Assembly: GCA_034411995.1 (NCBI GenBank)
Contig: DAOUME010000011.1
Span: 124,001-188,000, forward strand
DNA: 64,000 nucleotides
Origin: JAUVXJ01 sp034411995
GTDB lineage: Bacteria > Chloroflexota > Anaerolineae > UBA7937 > B3-Chlor
Reading direction: 5' to 3'
A model generated the notes under the pieces. That model was not told the DNA's origin and did no database searches. It saw only the letters and a program-made list of their open reading frames with translations. Shown here piece after piece: positions 25,527 through 33,108 of this stretch (positions are counted from its first letter, which is position 1; every line of letters starts with the position of its first letter). The position numbers were made by a program, and so were the translations under genes.

Positions 25527-26696
25527 GTGGTGAGTGAGGGACTTCGTGCCTTCCGCACGCACATGGCGCAGGTTGCACGGCAGGTACGCTCTGAGCCAGC
25601 GCCAGCCAAGGTGCAGCGGTATGTGCGGATGTTCGAGGCCGGCCTGCCCCTGGACATCATGGTGAGGTGGTATCCGGTCAGGGCCATCGAGACCATCGAG
25701 GCCAGAGTGGAGGAGCTCACCCGACAAGGGCGAGAGGTGTGGATCTCTCAAGGCCTGCCCTGGGATCCCAGCATGGCCGATCGCTTGGCCAGTGTGGAGA
25801 CAAAGACCGGCTTGTGCAAAGACGTCCGCAGTGTGGATGATCTCAGGAGCAAGGCTCTGGGGCTCCTGCAAGATCTGGGCCCAGGTGCCTGGGCGAAGGT
25901 ATATTTCGATACGCCAGAGCGGGCGCTGATTGGTGGAACCATCAGCTTCGACACCAACAGGTTCGACAGCATGATGAGCAGCGACTCGAGGACGGTCAGG
26001 TTGGAGGCGGCCTTGGGGATCTCCGACGTGCGCCACTTGCAGCGCCAAATGTCGGCGCGAGAGGTGCTGATAGTCTCTTCAGACCGGTCCCTGTGCTCAC
26101 AGGTAGCAGGCGCCCTCCAGCAGACGGACTACGCTGTGAAGAGGGTGGAGGACATCGGCCTGGCGGCGAGAGACATCTGTGAGATGGCCCCGGAAGAGCC
26201 CCGGGTGGTGGTCGTCGACTGTTCGGGTGGGATAGCGGCGGGTGTGGCCCTGGTGGAGGAGCTCAAGGCGGCAAGAGACACCGAGGGCGTTCCCGTGATC
26301 TTCATCGAGAATGAAGACGAGAGGTCCTCGCTCGATCTGAAGCGGCGCGTGGCAGCGGTCATTAGCCGGCCTGTGTCTGCAGAGGCCCTGAGGAGCGCTG
26401 TCTACCTGACTGGCTTCCGTCTGAGAGGCGACGCCTCTGGTTTCCGTCTAAAGTCTGGCGAAACGAACACCAGGAACGAGGTGCAACGCCTAGTGAGCAC
26501 GGTCATGGGCGCTGGGGGCAGCTATCGACGCATGATGGCCCGTGTGGCGAACGTGGAAGCGCGTCCCACTATCGCCTTCGAGTTCAAGCTCGTGCCTCTG
26601 GCCCCTTACGAGTTCTTCTTCATCGACTATGAGTGGTCAGGCGCCAGGCACGAGCTGCACCGCTTCGACTGGCTGTACTCGCTTGGTACTGCTTGA
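25527..26696 (+). CDS. Unknown protein with a degenerate receiver-like domain
   Basis: 389 residues. Residues about 175-300 resemble a response-regulator receiver: a leading strand (REVLIVSSDRSLCSQVAGAL), a central VVVVDCSGG with the Asp at the phosphoacceptor strand, and a late strand (AAVISRPVSAEALRSAVY) where the usual Lys is Arg. The paired acidic residues of a working receiver are missing, so phosphorylation is doubtful. The N-terminal 170 residues are helical with WISQGLPWDPSMADRLASV and match nothing I recognise; the C-terminal 90 are beta-rich. It is followed by an HD-domain gene in the same direction. Confidence 0.45.
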   Translation: MVSEGLRAFRTHMAQVARQVRSEPAPAKVQRYVRMFEAGLPLDIMVRWYPVRAIETIEARVEELTRQGREVWISQGLPWDPSMADRLASVETKTGLCKDVRSVDDLRSKALGLLQDLGPGAWAKVYFDTPERALIGGTISFDTNRFDSMMSSDSRTVRLEAALGISDVRHLQRQMSAREVLIVSSDRSLCSQVAGALQQTDYAVKRVEDIGLAARDICEMAPEEPRVVVVDCSGGIAAGVALVEELKAARDTEGVPVIFIENEDERSSLDLKRRVAAVISRPVSAEALRSAVYLTGFRLRGDASGFRLKSGETNTRNEVQRLVSTVMGAGGSYRRMMARVANVEARPTIAFEFKLVPLAPYEFFFIDYEWSGARHELHRFDWLYSLGTA

Positions 26697-26766
26697 CCGC
26701 GTCCCGGGGCAGGGAGCGGGTAGGGCCTGCGACTGCTGAGTCCACTGGTGAGAGTGGCTGCAAGCG

Positions 26767-28071
26767 ATGAACGAGAGTATGAACAACCGACCACGAGCGG
26801 CTTGTGAGCCTGGCTCCCATGGACGGGCATCGGATCTCCTCACCCAGTTGGGAAGGCGCTTTCCCCAGGTGGAGATCCCCCACGTCGTGCTCGCGTACGT
26901 AGGGGAGCAGGAAGCCAACGGGCACCGGATACGTCGTGGTGACACCGGAGAGCCGCTGGACCTCTACCTCCGGCGCATAGGGATCCACAAAGAGATCATC
27001 ACCAGGGTCCTCGATGACGACTCCAGGCTGGTGTCGAGGCTGAGTTATGCATCGCTCCTGGAGAGACCTGTGGATGAGGTGCGCGCCAGGCTGGAAGAGC
27101 ACTTCGCGGCTGTGTTCGTGGCCCAGCAGGCGGTTCTGGACAGCGAGGTGCTGACCGGCTTCAATCGCCACGGCAGGGATCACCTGAGATCGGTCAGCGA
27201 CAGGATGCTGGAGCTGATCAGGGAGGGTGAGGCCGGGTCGCAGCCAGAAGTGCTGGCACAGAAGGAAGCCATCATCGCCGGCTATCTTCACGATAGCGGC
27301 AACCTCATCTCCCGCCAGTATCACGGTCCTTACGGGGTCTACTTGCTGAGCCAGTTTTTCTCCCGAGTGGACCAGGACGAAGAGACCCTGTCCAGCTTCA
27401 TGCGCGTGCTGGAGGCGGTCTTCTTCCACGAGGTGGAGATAGGTCTGAAGCTGCCCTCCCTGGCCGGTTTGCACGCGGCGACCCTCAGCCTGATCATCGC
27501 CGACAAGACGGACGTGAGTGCCAGGCGCGTCAGTGCGAAGTCCAACGTCCCCGAGGCGATTCGGGATGCCCACACGCTGGTCAATCTGCTGACGGTGGAC
27601 TCCAAGATCGGTCTCCGACCGAAGGAGTTTGTATGGGATCTGCACTTCAGCCCGCGGGCCGGGAGCGAAGACGTGGCCCGGTTTCCCCAGTTGCTGAAGG
27701 GGTCGGAGAGGGTATGGGTGCCGCAAGCCTGGCAGAGACTGTATCGGGAACACAACGTGGAGTACCTCTTTGTCTTCCACGCCACCTTCCTGAAGCTGTA
27801 TCTGGCAAGGCTCCTCTATGCCATCCGCGCCGTCTTCACGCTGTATCCGCGGGTTCCGCGATTCAGGTTGATCGTGGACGATACGGAGCGGGGGATCAGC
27901 CTGAGCAGGGTCTTTGGCCGTCAGGACTACGAGGAGAAGATAGGACTGATCGGCAAGAACCTGTTCAAGGACAACTGGGAAGAGACTTACCTCTATCAAT
28001 CGCTGTGGTGGCCAGAGACGGTGGGTGAGGAACCCGCGGTACCCGACGCCGGTGCCGGGGATACGCACTAG
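26767..28071 (+). CDS. HD-domain protein of unknown specificity
   Basis: 434 residues. The metal-binding residues of an HD phosphohydrolase can be traced: H in NRHGRDHLRSV (near 137), the HD pair in GYLHDSGN (near 178), H in FFHEVEIGL (near 220) and D in IIADKTDVSARR (near 245). HD proteins hydrolyse nucleotides or cyclic nucleotides. The C-terminal 150 residues form an unfamiliar alpha/beta domain. It lies 70 bp behind the degenerate-receiver gene and its stop overlaps the convergent pyrD stop by 4 bp. Start is ATG 26767; a second ATG four codons later is also possible. Confidence 0.6.
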   Translation: MNESMNNRPRAACEPGSHGRASDLLTQLGRRFPQVEIPHVVLAYVGEQEANGHRIRRGDTGEPLDLYLRRIGIHKEIITRVLDDDSRLVSRLSYASLLERPVDEVRARLEEHFAAVFVAQQAVLDSEVLTGFNRHGRDHLRSVSDRMLELIREGEAGSQPEVLAQKEAIIAGYLHDSGNLISRQYHGPYGVYLLSQFFSRVDQDEETLSSFMRVLEAVFFHEVEIGLKLPSLAGLHAATLSLIIADKTDVSARRVSAKSNVPEAIRDAHTLVNLLTVDSKIGLRPKEFVWDLHFSPRAGSEDVARFPQLLKGSERVWVPQAWQRLYREHNVEYLFVFHATFLKLYLARLLYAIRAVFTLYPRVPRFRLIVDDTERGISLSRVFGRQDYEEKIGLIGKNLFKDNWEETYLYQSLWWPETVGEEPAVPDAGAGDTH

Positions 28072-29000
28072 GAGTGGGCCAGGCCTCGGAGTTCCTCGAG
28101 GCTGTTATAGCCCTCCTCGGCCATTAGAGCCCTCATCTCCTGCAGGATGGCACCAAAGACCTCCAGGCCACGATACCGTACCGCCGAGCCGATACCAACT
28201 GCCGTGGCGCCGGCCATGACCATCTCCAGAGCATCGCGGCCGTCGGTGACGCCCCCGATGCCAATGATCGGTATGTCTACCGCTTCGTAGATTTCGTACA
28301 CGCAGCGCACCGCGATGGGGCGGATGGCAGGGCCTGACACACCTCCCACCTTGTTGGCCAGAATCGGTCTTCCCGCATGAACGTCGATGATCATCCCTGG
28401 GCCCAGCGTGTTGATGGCAGCGAGGGCATCGGCTCCGGCACGCTCCACACTCCTGGCGATGGTCACGATGTCCGTGACGTTGGGGCTGAGCTTGACGATG
28501 AGGGGAAGGGGGGTGACCTCTTTCACGAGAGCGGTGACGCGGGCTGCGTCAACAGCGTCACAGGCGAAGGGCCTGCCCATCTCGTGGGCCACGTTGGGAC
28601 AGGAGATGTTCAGCTCGATGAAGTCCGGCTCGGCCTCGGCGACCTTCCTTGCCACCTCGGCAAAGCCCTCCACTGTCTCCGCGAAGATGCTGGCGGAGAG
28701 GGGAACCCCTGAGGGCGCCAGCATCTCCCTGGCCTGCACGATAATGCCGACCTCTTCCTCGACGCCGGGATTGGCCAAACCCACAGCGTTGATCAGGCCG
28801 TGACCCCAGTCCAGCACCGTGGGGTTGGGGTGTCCCGTTCTGGGAGATGGGCCGCAGGACTTGGTCGTTACCATCCCCGCGCCGTTCTCTGCGACGCGCG
28901 TCAGGAGTTCAGCCCCCGTACCGAGGATACCTGCGGCCAGGACGAGGGGGTTCGGCAGACGGACTCCGCAGAGGTCTACTGATAGATCGGGCTTACCCAT
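28068..29000 (-). CDS. pyrD: Dihydroorotate dehydrogenase B, catalytic subunit
   Basis: 310 residues. FMN-containing enzyme that oxidises dihydroorotate to orotate. Class 1B marks: PDLSVDLCGVRLPNPLVLA at the start, the active-site loop NISCPNVAHEMG with Cys as base (near 154), VKLSPNVTDI (near 190) and IPIIGIGGVTDGRDALEM (near 255). Class B enzymes need PyrK, whose gene is present at 21.1 kb. The start overlaps the end of the pyrF-pyrE gene by 8 bp, indicating an operon. Confidence 0.93.
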   Translation of the reverse strand: MGKPDLSVDLCGVRLPNPLVLAAGILGTGAELLTRVAENGAGMVTTKSCGPSPRTGHPNPTVLDWGHGLINAVGLANPGVEEEVGIIVQAREMLAPSGVPLSASIFAETVEGFAEVARKVAEAEPDFIELNISCPNVAHEMGRPFACDAVDAARVTALVKEVTPLPLIVKLSPNVTDIVTIARSVERAGADALAAINTLGPGMIIDVHAGRPILANKVGGVSGPAIRPIAVRCVYEIYEAVDIPIIGIGGVTDGRDALEMVMAGATAVGIGSAVRYRGLEVFGAILQEMRALMAEEGYNSLEELRGLAHS

Positions 29001-30408
29001 CCTGGCGGCCCATCCTCAGGAACGTCAGGACCTCGTCCCGCTGGTCCTCCGATATCCGCCGCTGCAGAGTCAGAGTTTCCAGCATCTGTTCCAGCCTGAG
29101 CACCGCATGGAGGTTGTAGCCGTGTTCGGCCAGATCCTGTGCGCCACCCTGCTCCCTATCCACCAGGACCACCACGTCTTCTACCCTCAAGCCCGCTTCC
29201 TCGAGGGGGGCAATCGCGGCCAGCTTGCTGCCGCCGGTGGTGATCAAATCGTCCAGCACGACCACCCGGTCTCCCTCTTCGAAGTGTCCCTCTATCGCTC
29301 TCCTGGTGCCGTGGCCCTTTATCTGCTGGCGAGGGTAGACCAGGGGTACTCCCATCTCCAGTGACACCGCAGTGCCAATGGGTAGCGCCGCATAGGGGAT
29401 GGCGGCCAGTCGCTGGAAGTGGAGCCTGCGGAGGATCGCCGCGTAGGCTTGAGCCACACTCCTCAACAACTGAGGCCGCGAGACCAAGAGTCGGAGATCC
29501 AGGTAGATGGGCGAGCGCTGGCCCGAGGCCAGGGTGAAATCGCCAAAGCGGATGCATCCCAGGTCGTGCAGCGCCAGGGTGAGTTCTCCTTCGGACCCCA
29601 GCGGTCCTCGGAGGCTCACCCGCGCAGAGGCTGCGGTGCGCCCTTCATTGATGCGGTCGCGCAGTTCCCGCGCCGCGGCCCGAGGATCCGGGGCGTAGAT
29701 GATACTGCGGGAGGCGTTGACGATCAGACCATGACCCTCGCTGTTCAAGCCGGCAGCGAGGGCTGTCTCCAGGTCACCTCCCTGAGCCCCGATCCCGGGC
29801 ATGAGGATCCAGGTACGGGGAGCCAGCTCGCGTATCTTGCGCAGGGCCTCGGGATAGTTCGCTCCCACGACCAGGGCCATGCCCCACTGGAGGGCTCTCT
29901 GGGCCACTATCTCGTGCAAAGGCTGGCCGTTGCAGGACAGATCTTGGAAGTCCATTGCCCCGGGGTTGGAGGTGTGGCAGAGCAGAAACACCCCTTTGTC
30001 CTCGTACTCCAGGAACGGTTCCAGGGCGTCGAAGCCGAGGTAGGGGTTCACGGTGATGGCATCTGCTCCCCAGACCTGGAAGGCGGCCTGGGCGTAGGCC
30101 CGAGCGGTAGACCCGATGTCGCCTCGCTTGGCGTCGAGGATGACGGGTATCTCATCGGGGACGTATTCTATCGTGCTCTGGAGGGCGCTCAGCCCTTCCG
30201 GGCCTAACGCCTCGTAGAAGGCGATGTTGGGCTTGTAGGCGCAGACCAGGTCGCGTGTGCTATCGATGATCTGTTTGTTGAAGGCGAGGAGGGGACGATC
30301 GTGGCCCAGAACGGAAGCAGGGAAACGCGAGGGATCGGGGTCCAACCCCACGCACAGGAGGGTGTTGTTCGTTTCTACTCGAGCGATCAGCTTCTGGAGG
30401 AAACCCAT
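28993..30408 (-). CDS. Bifunctional UMP synthase, PyrF-PyrE order
   Basis: 471 residues. The N-terminal 270 are a class 2 (PyrF2-type) orotidine-5'-phosphate decarboxylase with LLCVGLDPDPSRFP near 20, VILDAKRGDIGSTA near 88 (catalytic Lys/Asp) and LMPGIGAQGGD near 205. The remaining 200 are orotate phosphoribosyltransferase with RSPIYLDLRLL and the PRPP motif VVVLDDLITTGGSK (near 390). Together they turn orotate plus PRPP into UMP. The order is the reverse of the animal enzyme (OPRT-ODC). It lies between pyrB and pyrD; GGGAGGTGAG precedes the ATG. Confidence 0.92.
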   Translation of the reverse strand: MGFLQKLIARVETNNTLLCVGLDPDPSRFPASVLGHDRPLLAFNKQIIDSTRDLVCAYKPNIAFYEALGPEGLSALQSTIEYVPDEIPVILDAKRGDIGSTARAYAQAAFQVWGADAITVNPYLGFDALEPFLEYEDKGVFLLCHTSNPGAMDFQDLSCNGQPLHEIVAQRALQWGMALVVGANYPEALRKIRELAPRTWILMPGIGAQGGDLETALAAGLNSEGHGLIVNASRSIIYAPDPRAAARELRDRINEGRTAASARVSLRGPLGSEGELTLALHDLGCIRFGDFTLASGQRSPIYLDLRLLVSRPQLLRSVAQAYAAILRRLHFQRLAAIPYAALPIGTAVSLEMGVPLVYPRQQIKGHGTRRAIEGHFEEGDRVVVLDDLITTGGSKLAAIAPLEEAGLRVEDVVVLVDREQGGAQDLAEHGYNLHAVLRLEQMLETLTLQRRISEDQRDEVLTFLRMGRQDG

Positions 30409-30447
30409 CTCACCTCCCTGGTCGGCGATGGCCGCAGCGCCGGGGGC

Positions 30448-31449
30448 CTAGACCTTGCCCAGGACCGCTGCCAGCAAGGCCATGCGGATGTACATGCCGT
30501 TCTCCATCTGGCGGAAATAGGCCGCTCTGGGGTCGTCATCGACCTGGTAGCTGATCTCCCCCACACGAGGCAACGGGTGCATGATGACCATCTTCTTCTT
30601 GGCGTGTTCCATCAACTCTGGTGTGATCACGTAGCAATCCTTGGCCTCCTCGTACTGCCCGAGGTCGGCGAAACGCTCCTTCTGTACCCTGGTCACGTAC
30701 AGCACGTCCACGTCGGAGATGATGTCGGCCACGTCATAGGTCTCGGTGACGGGCAAACCATGATCCCTGATCTCGTTCATGACGTCCAGAGGCAGGCGCA
30801 GGATCTCCGGCGAGACGAAGTTGAAGCGGACGTCGTACAGGCAGAGAAGCCTGGCCAGGGAGTGGACTGTTCTCCCGTATCTCAAATCTCCGACCATGCC
30901 CACGTTGAGCCCATCGACTCGCCCCAGTTCCTCCTTGATGGTGAACATGTCCAGCAGGGCCTGGGTAGGGTGCTCGCCGATCCCATCGCCGCCGTTGATA
31001 ATCGGCTTTCTGGCGTAGTCCGCTGCCATTTGGGCCGAGCCTATGTCCGGGTGCCTGATGACGATGATGTCGGCGTACGATTCCAGGGTGCGGATCGTGT
31101 CGGGCAGTGACTCGCCTTTGGAAACACTGGAGAACTGAACGCCCTGGGTGATAGGGATGACAGTGCCTCCAAGGCGGGACATCGCCGCGATGAAGGACGA
31201 ACTGGTACGGGTGCTGGGCTCGTAGAAGAGGCAGGCCAGTACGGAGCCTTTCAGGAGGTCAGTTGCACCCTGCTTCTTGACCACGGCTCGCATCTCTTCG
31301 GCCACCGCGAAGATGTGTTCCAGGTTCTGGCGGCTAAACTGGGACACCGAGAGGATGTCTTGCCTGGCGAATCCGTTCACCAGCTTCGGTGCTCTGTCCA
31401 CCTTCTTTCTGGAGTTGTTGACTGTGCTGTTACTCTGGTTTAGTGCCAT
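30448..31449 (-). CDS. pyrB: Aspartate carbamoyltransferase, catalytic chain
   Basis: 333 residues. It joins carbamoyl phosphate and aspartate, the first committed step of pyrimidine synthesis. The carbamoyl-phosphate loop STRTSSSF (near residue 75), HPTQALLD (near 155), a GDLRYGRTVHS aspartate-domain motif and MHPLPRVGEI (near 290) are all intact. An N-terminal extension of about 20 polar residues precedes the usual start. No regulatory chain gene (pyrI) is adjacent. AGGAGG stands 4 nt before the ATG. First gene of the pyrB-pyrFE-pyrD operon, with a terminator in its leader. Confidence 0.92.
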   Translation of the reverse strand: MALNQSNSTVNNSRKKVDRAPKLVNGFARQDILSVSQFSRQNLEHIFAVAEEMRAVVKKQGATDLLKGSVLACLFYEPSTRTSSSFIAAMSRLGGTVIPITQGVQFSSVSKGESLPDTIRTLESYADIIVIRHPDIGSAQMAADYARKPIINGGDGIGEHPTQALLDMFTIKEELGRVDGLNVGMVGDLRYGRTVHSLARLLCLYDVRFNFVSPEILRLPLDVMNEIRDHGLPVTETYDVADIISDVDVLYVTRVQKERFADLGQYEEAKDCYVITPELMEHAKKKMVIMHPLPRVGEISYQVDDDPRAAYFRQMENGMYIRMALLAAVLGKV

Positions 31450-31600
31450 GGTCCCTCCTGAATGTTGTGGGCCGCTCTGGCCTGAGCAGTTCAGATCAAG
31501 CCAGGGGCTCAGGATGTCAGGCTAGTGTGCAGCCAGGGTCCGTACGCCACGGGACGGTGCGGTGGTGGTGGCCAGCTAGGCCGGCTGAGCAGTCGCATAC

Positions 31601-31629
31601 AAAAATAGGACCCCCATTGCTGGGAGTCC
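31601..31629 (-). terminator. Intrinsic terminator in the pyrB leader
   Basis: Minus strand: GGACTCCC (31629-31622), 6-nt loop, GGGGGTCC (31615-31608), then TA and five T. It lies about 75 nt downstream of the -10 box and 150 nt upstream of pyrB, so it is placed to attenuate the pyr operon. I did not recognise a PyrR-binding loop. Confidence 0.75.
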
Positions 31630-31702
31630 CCTTCACTGACAGCAGTATTCGTCCACCGTGTGGTTCTCTAGGCGCGGCCATTCTGCTCATACCTAGGCTA
31701 CT

Positions 31703-31711
31703 ATTATAGCA
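31703..31711 (-). promoter_or_regulatory. pyrB: Extended -10 promoter of the pyr operon
   Basis: Minus strand TGCTATAAT, an extended -10 element; the -35 region (TGGCGT at 17 nt) is weak. Confidence 0.6.
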
Positions 31712-31849
31712 TACCAGGCAAGAAAACGCCAGTTCACACTCTGTGCGGCCACGAAGGGGTTGATCAGACGCACGGCAGCCCCGTCCTGGTCTTCCCCATC
31801 CGTGGATCCGTGCGGCAGCCGCCCCTGGCGAGCGTTGTGAGGGCTGGTC

Positions 31850-32623
31850 TCAGATGGTGTAGAGCTCCACCAGACGCTTCTCGGCTTCCCCCTCGATGTG
31901 GGCCACAACCTCCACATAGGGGGCGATGGTGGAGTTGGCCAGCTTGCGTTTCAGCAATTCATCGACCTGGAAGATGCCCGCTGAGTTGCTCATGATAATC
32001 TCAACCCGTACCGGCTTCTCGACCCCGCGAGAGATGCGCACGCGATCGACCGCGGCGGCCGATACCGAGTGGATGTTGGTGACCCCGGCCTCGAAGGGGA
32101 TGCGGGAGCGACCCCTGGTCATGTCCAGCGCATCGGCGACCTTGACTATGCCGGCCTCGATGGTCAGGCAGCTCTGATCCCAATGGTGGGCGCTGATCGC
32201 GTGCAGGACCTCCGAAACCATGATCGTGCGTTGCGGCAGATCGTACAAACCGTCCAGCAGGTCCTTGAGTTTGAGGTTTGCCAGGCCTATGGAGTACAGT
32301 TCGTGGTTGTCCCGGTGGACAGAGATGCCCAGGTCGTGCAGACAGGCCGCGAGGACGACGATCACTTCGGCATCCTCGTTGGTGAGGCCGTAGTCCGTGA
32401 CGACGTTCATCTCCACTCCGGCATCGGTCAGTATTCTGAGCATCTTCAGCGACATGTTGGCGACGATCTTGATGTGTACTTGCCCATGATCGGGATAGTG
32501 CATGCGGTCAACGGAGTTCATGTTCGCGCAGCGCCAGAGTTGCAGCAGCTCCTCATCCTTGTTGATGCGCTCCACGACCTCCTGTAGTAGCTGGCTGTGC
32601 CGAACCGGTATCTTGAAGAGCAT
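31850..32623 (-). CDS. HD-domain phosphohydrolase-like protein
   Basis: 257 residues. HD residues: H in PDHGQVHIKIV (near 38), the HD pair in AACLHDLGISVHRDNH (near 90), a pair of His in ISAHHWDQ (near 140) and D in KVADALDMTRGRSRIPF (near 160). The C-terminal 85 residues look like a small alpha/beta or ACT-like domain (VRVEIIMSNSAGIFQVDELL). It resembles HD proteins annotated as phosphohydrolases in Chloroflexota and archaea; substrate unknown. AAAGGAG stands 8 nt before the ATG. The open frame runs further upstream without support. Confidence 0.7.
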   Translation of the reverse strand: MLFKIPVRHSQLLQEVVERINKDEELLQLWRCANMNSVDRMHYPDHGQVHIKIVANMSLKMLRILTDAGVEMNVVTDYGLTNEDAEVIVVLAACLHDLGISVHRDNHELYSIGLANLKLKDLLDGLYDLPQRTIMVSEVLHAISAHHWDQSCLTIEAGIVKVADALDMTRGRSRIPFEAGVTNIHSVSAAAVDRVRISRGVEKPVRVEIIMSNSAGIFQVDELLKRKLANSTIAPYVEVVAHIEGEAEKRLVELYTI

Positions 32624-32759
32624 GGTATACTCCTTTCGACGGGATGCCTTCTGCCAGAGTCTTGCTGGGGAGGGGCCGGTGATGTTGGGCAGGGAACGGC
32701 GCCCCGACCACATCGTGAGGGCCACTCACTCCCGAGCTCTTCAGCCGGGCCATCATACG

Positions 32760-32789
32760 ATTATAACACCTGGGTGCTCCTGTGGACAA
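32760..32789 (-). promoter_or_regulatory. Promoter of the HD gene
   Basis: Minus strand TTGTCC (32789-32784), 18-nt spacer, TATAAT (32765-32760). The same TTGTCC-18-TATAAT form appears in front of secA. The rest of 32624-33016 holds no supported gene. Confidence 0.5.
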
Positions 32790-33016
32790 CGAGCCTGCGC
32801 CGGCTGTCGAAAGGGGCGTTGGAGGCCGCACTGTACAAATCGTGCCTGGGTTGCCGCCCTGATGTGCGCCGCCGGGTCTCCTCTGTGAAGGGATTCGCCA
32901 AGGACGAGGGGGTCAGCCACAGAGCGATTGCAGGCGCTTGCGCGGCTCTTGCGTGCACGGCCTCGGGCAACGGCAATCGGCAACGTGTATGCGCCATGCG
33001 GTCACGGACGGCGGAT

Positions 33017-33044
33017 TTGACATCCTGGGCGATGGTGGTATAAT
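33017..33044 (+). promoter_or_regulatory. Promoter of the four-CNB gene
   Basis: TTGACA (33017-33022), 16-nt spacer, TATAAT (33039-33044), 64 bp before the start; GGAGGTG precedes the ATG. Confidence 0.75.
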
Positions 33045-33108
33045 AGGCAAGGTCTGGCTCGATCTACCTCTCCGTTCCAACCCACTACGGAGGTGAAAGG
33101 GAATCAAC

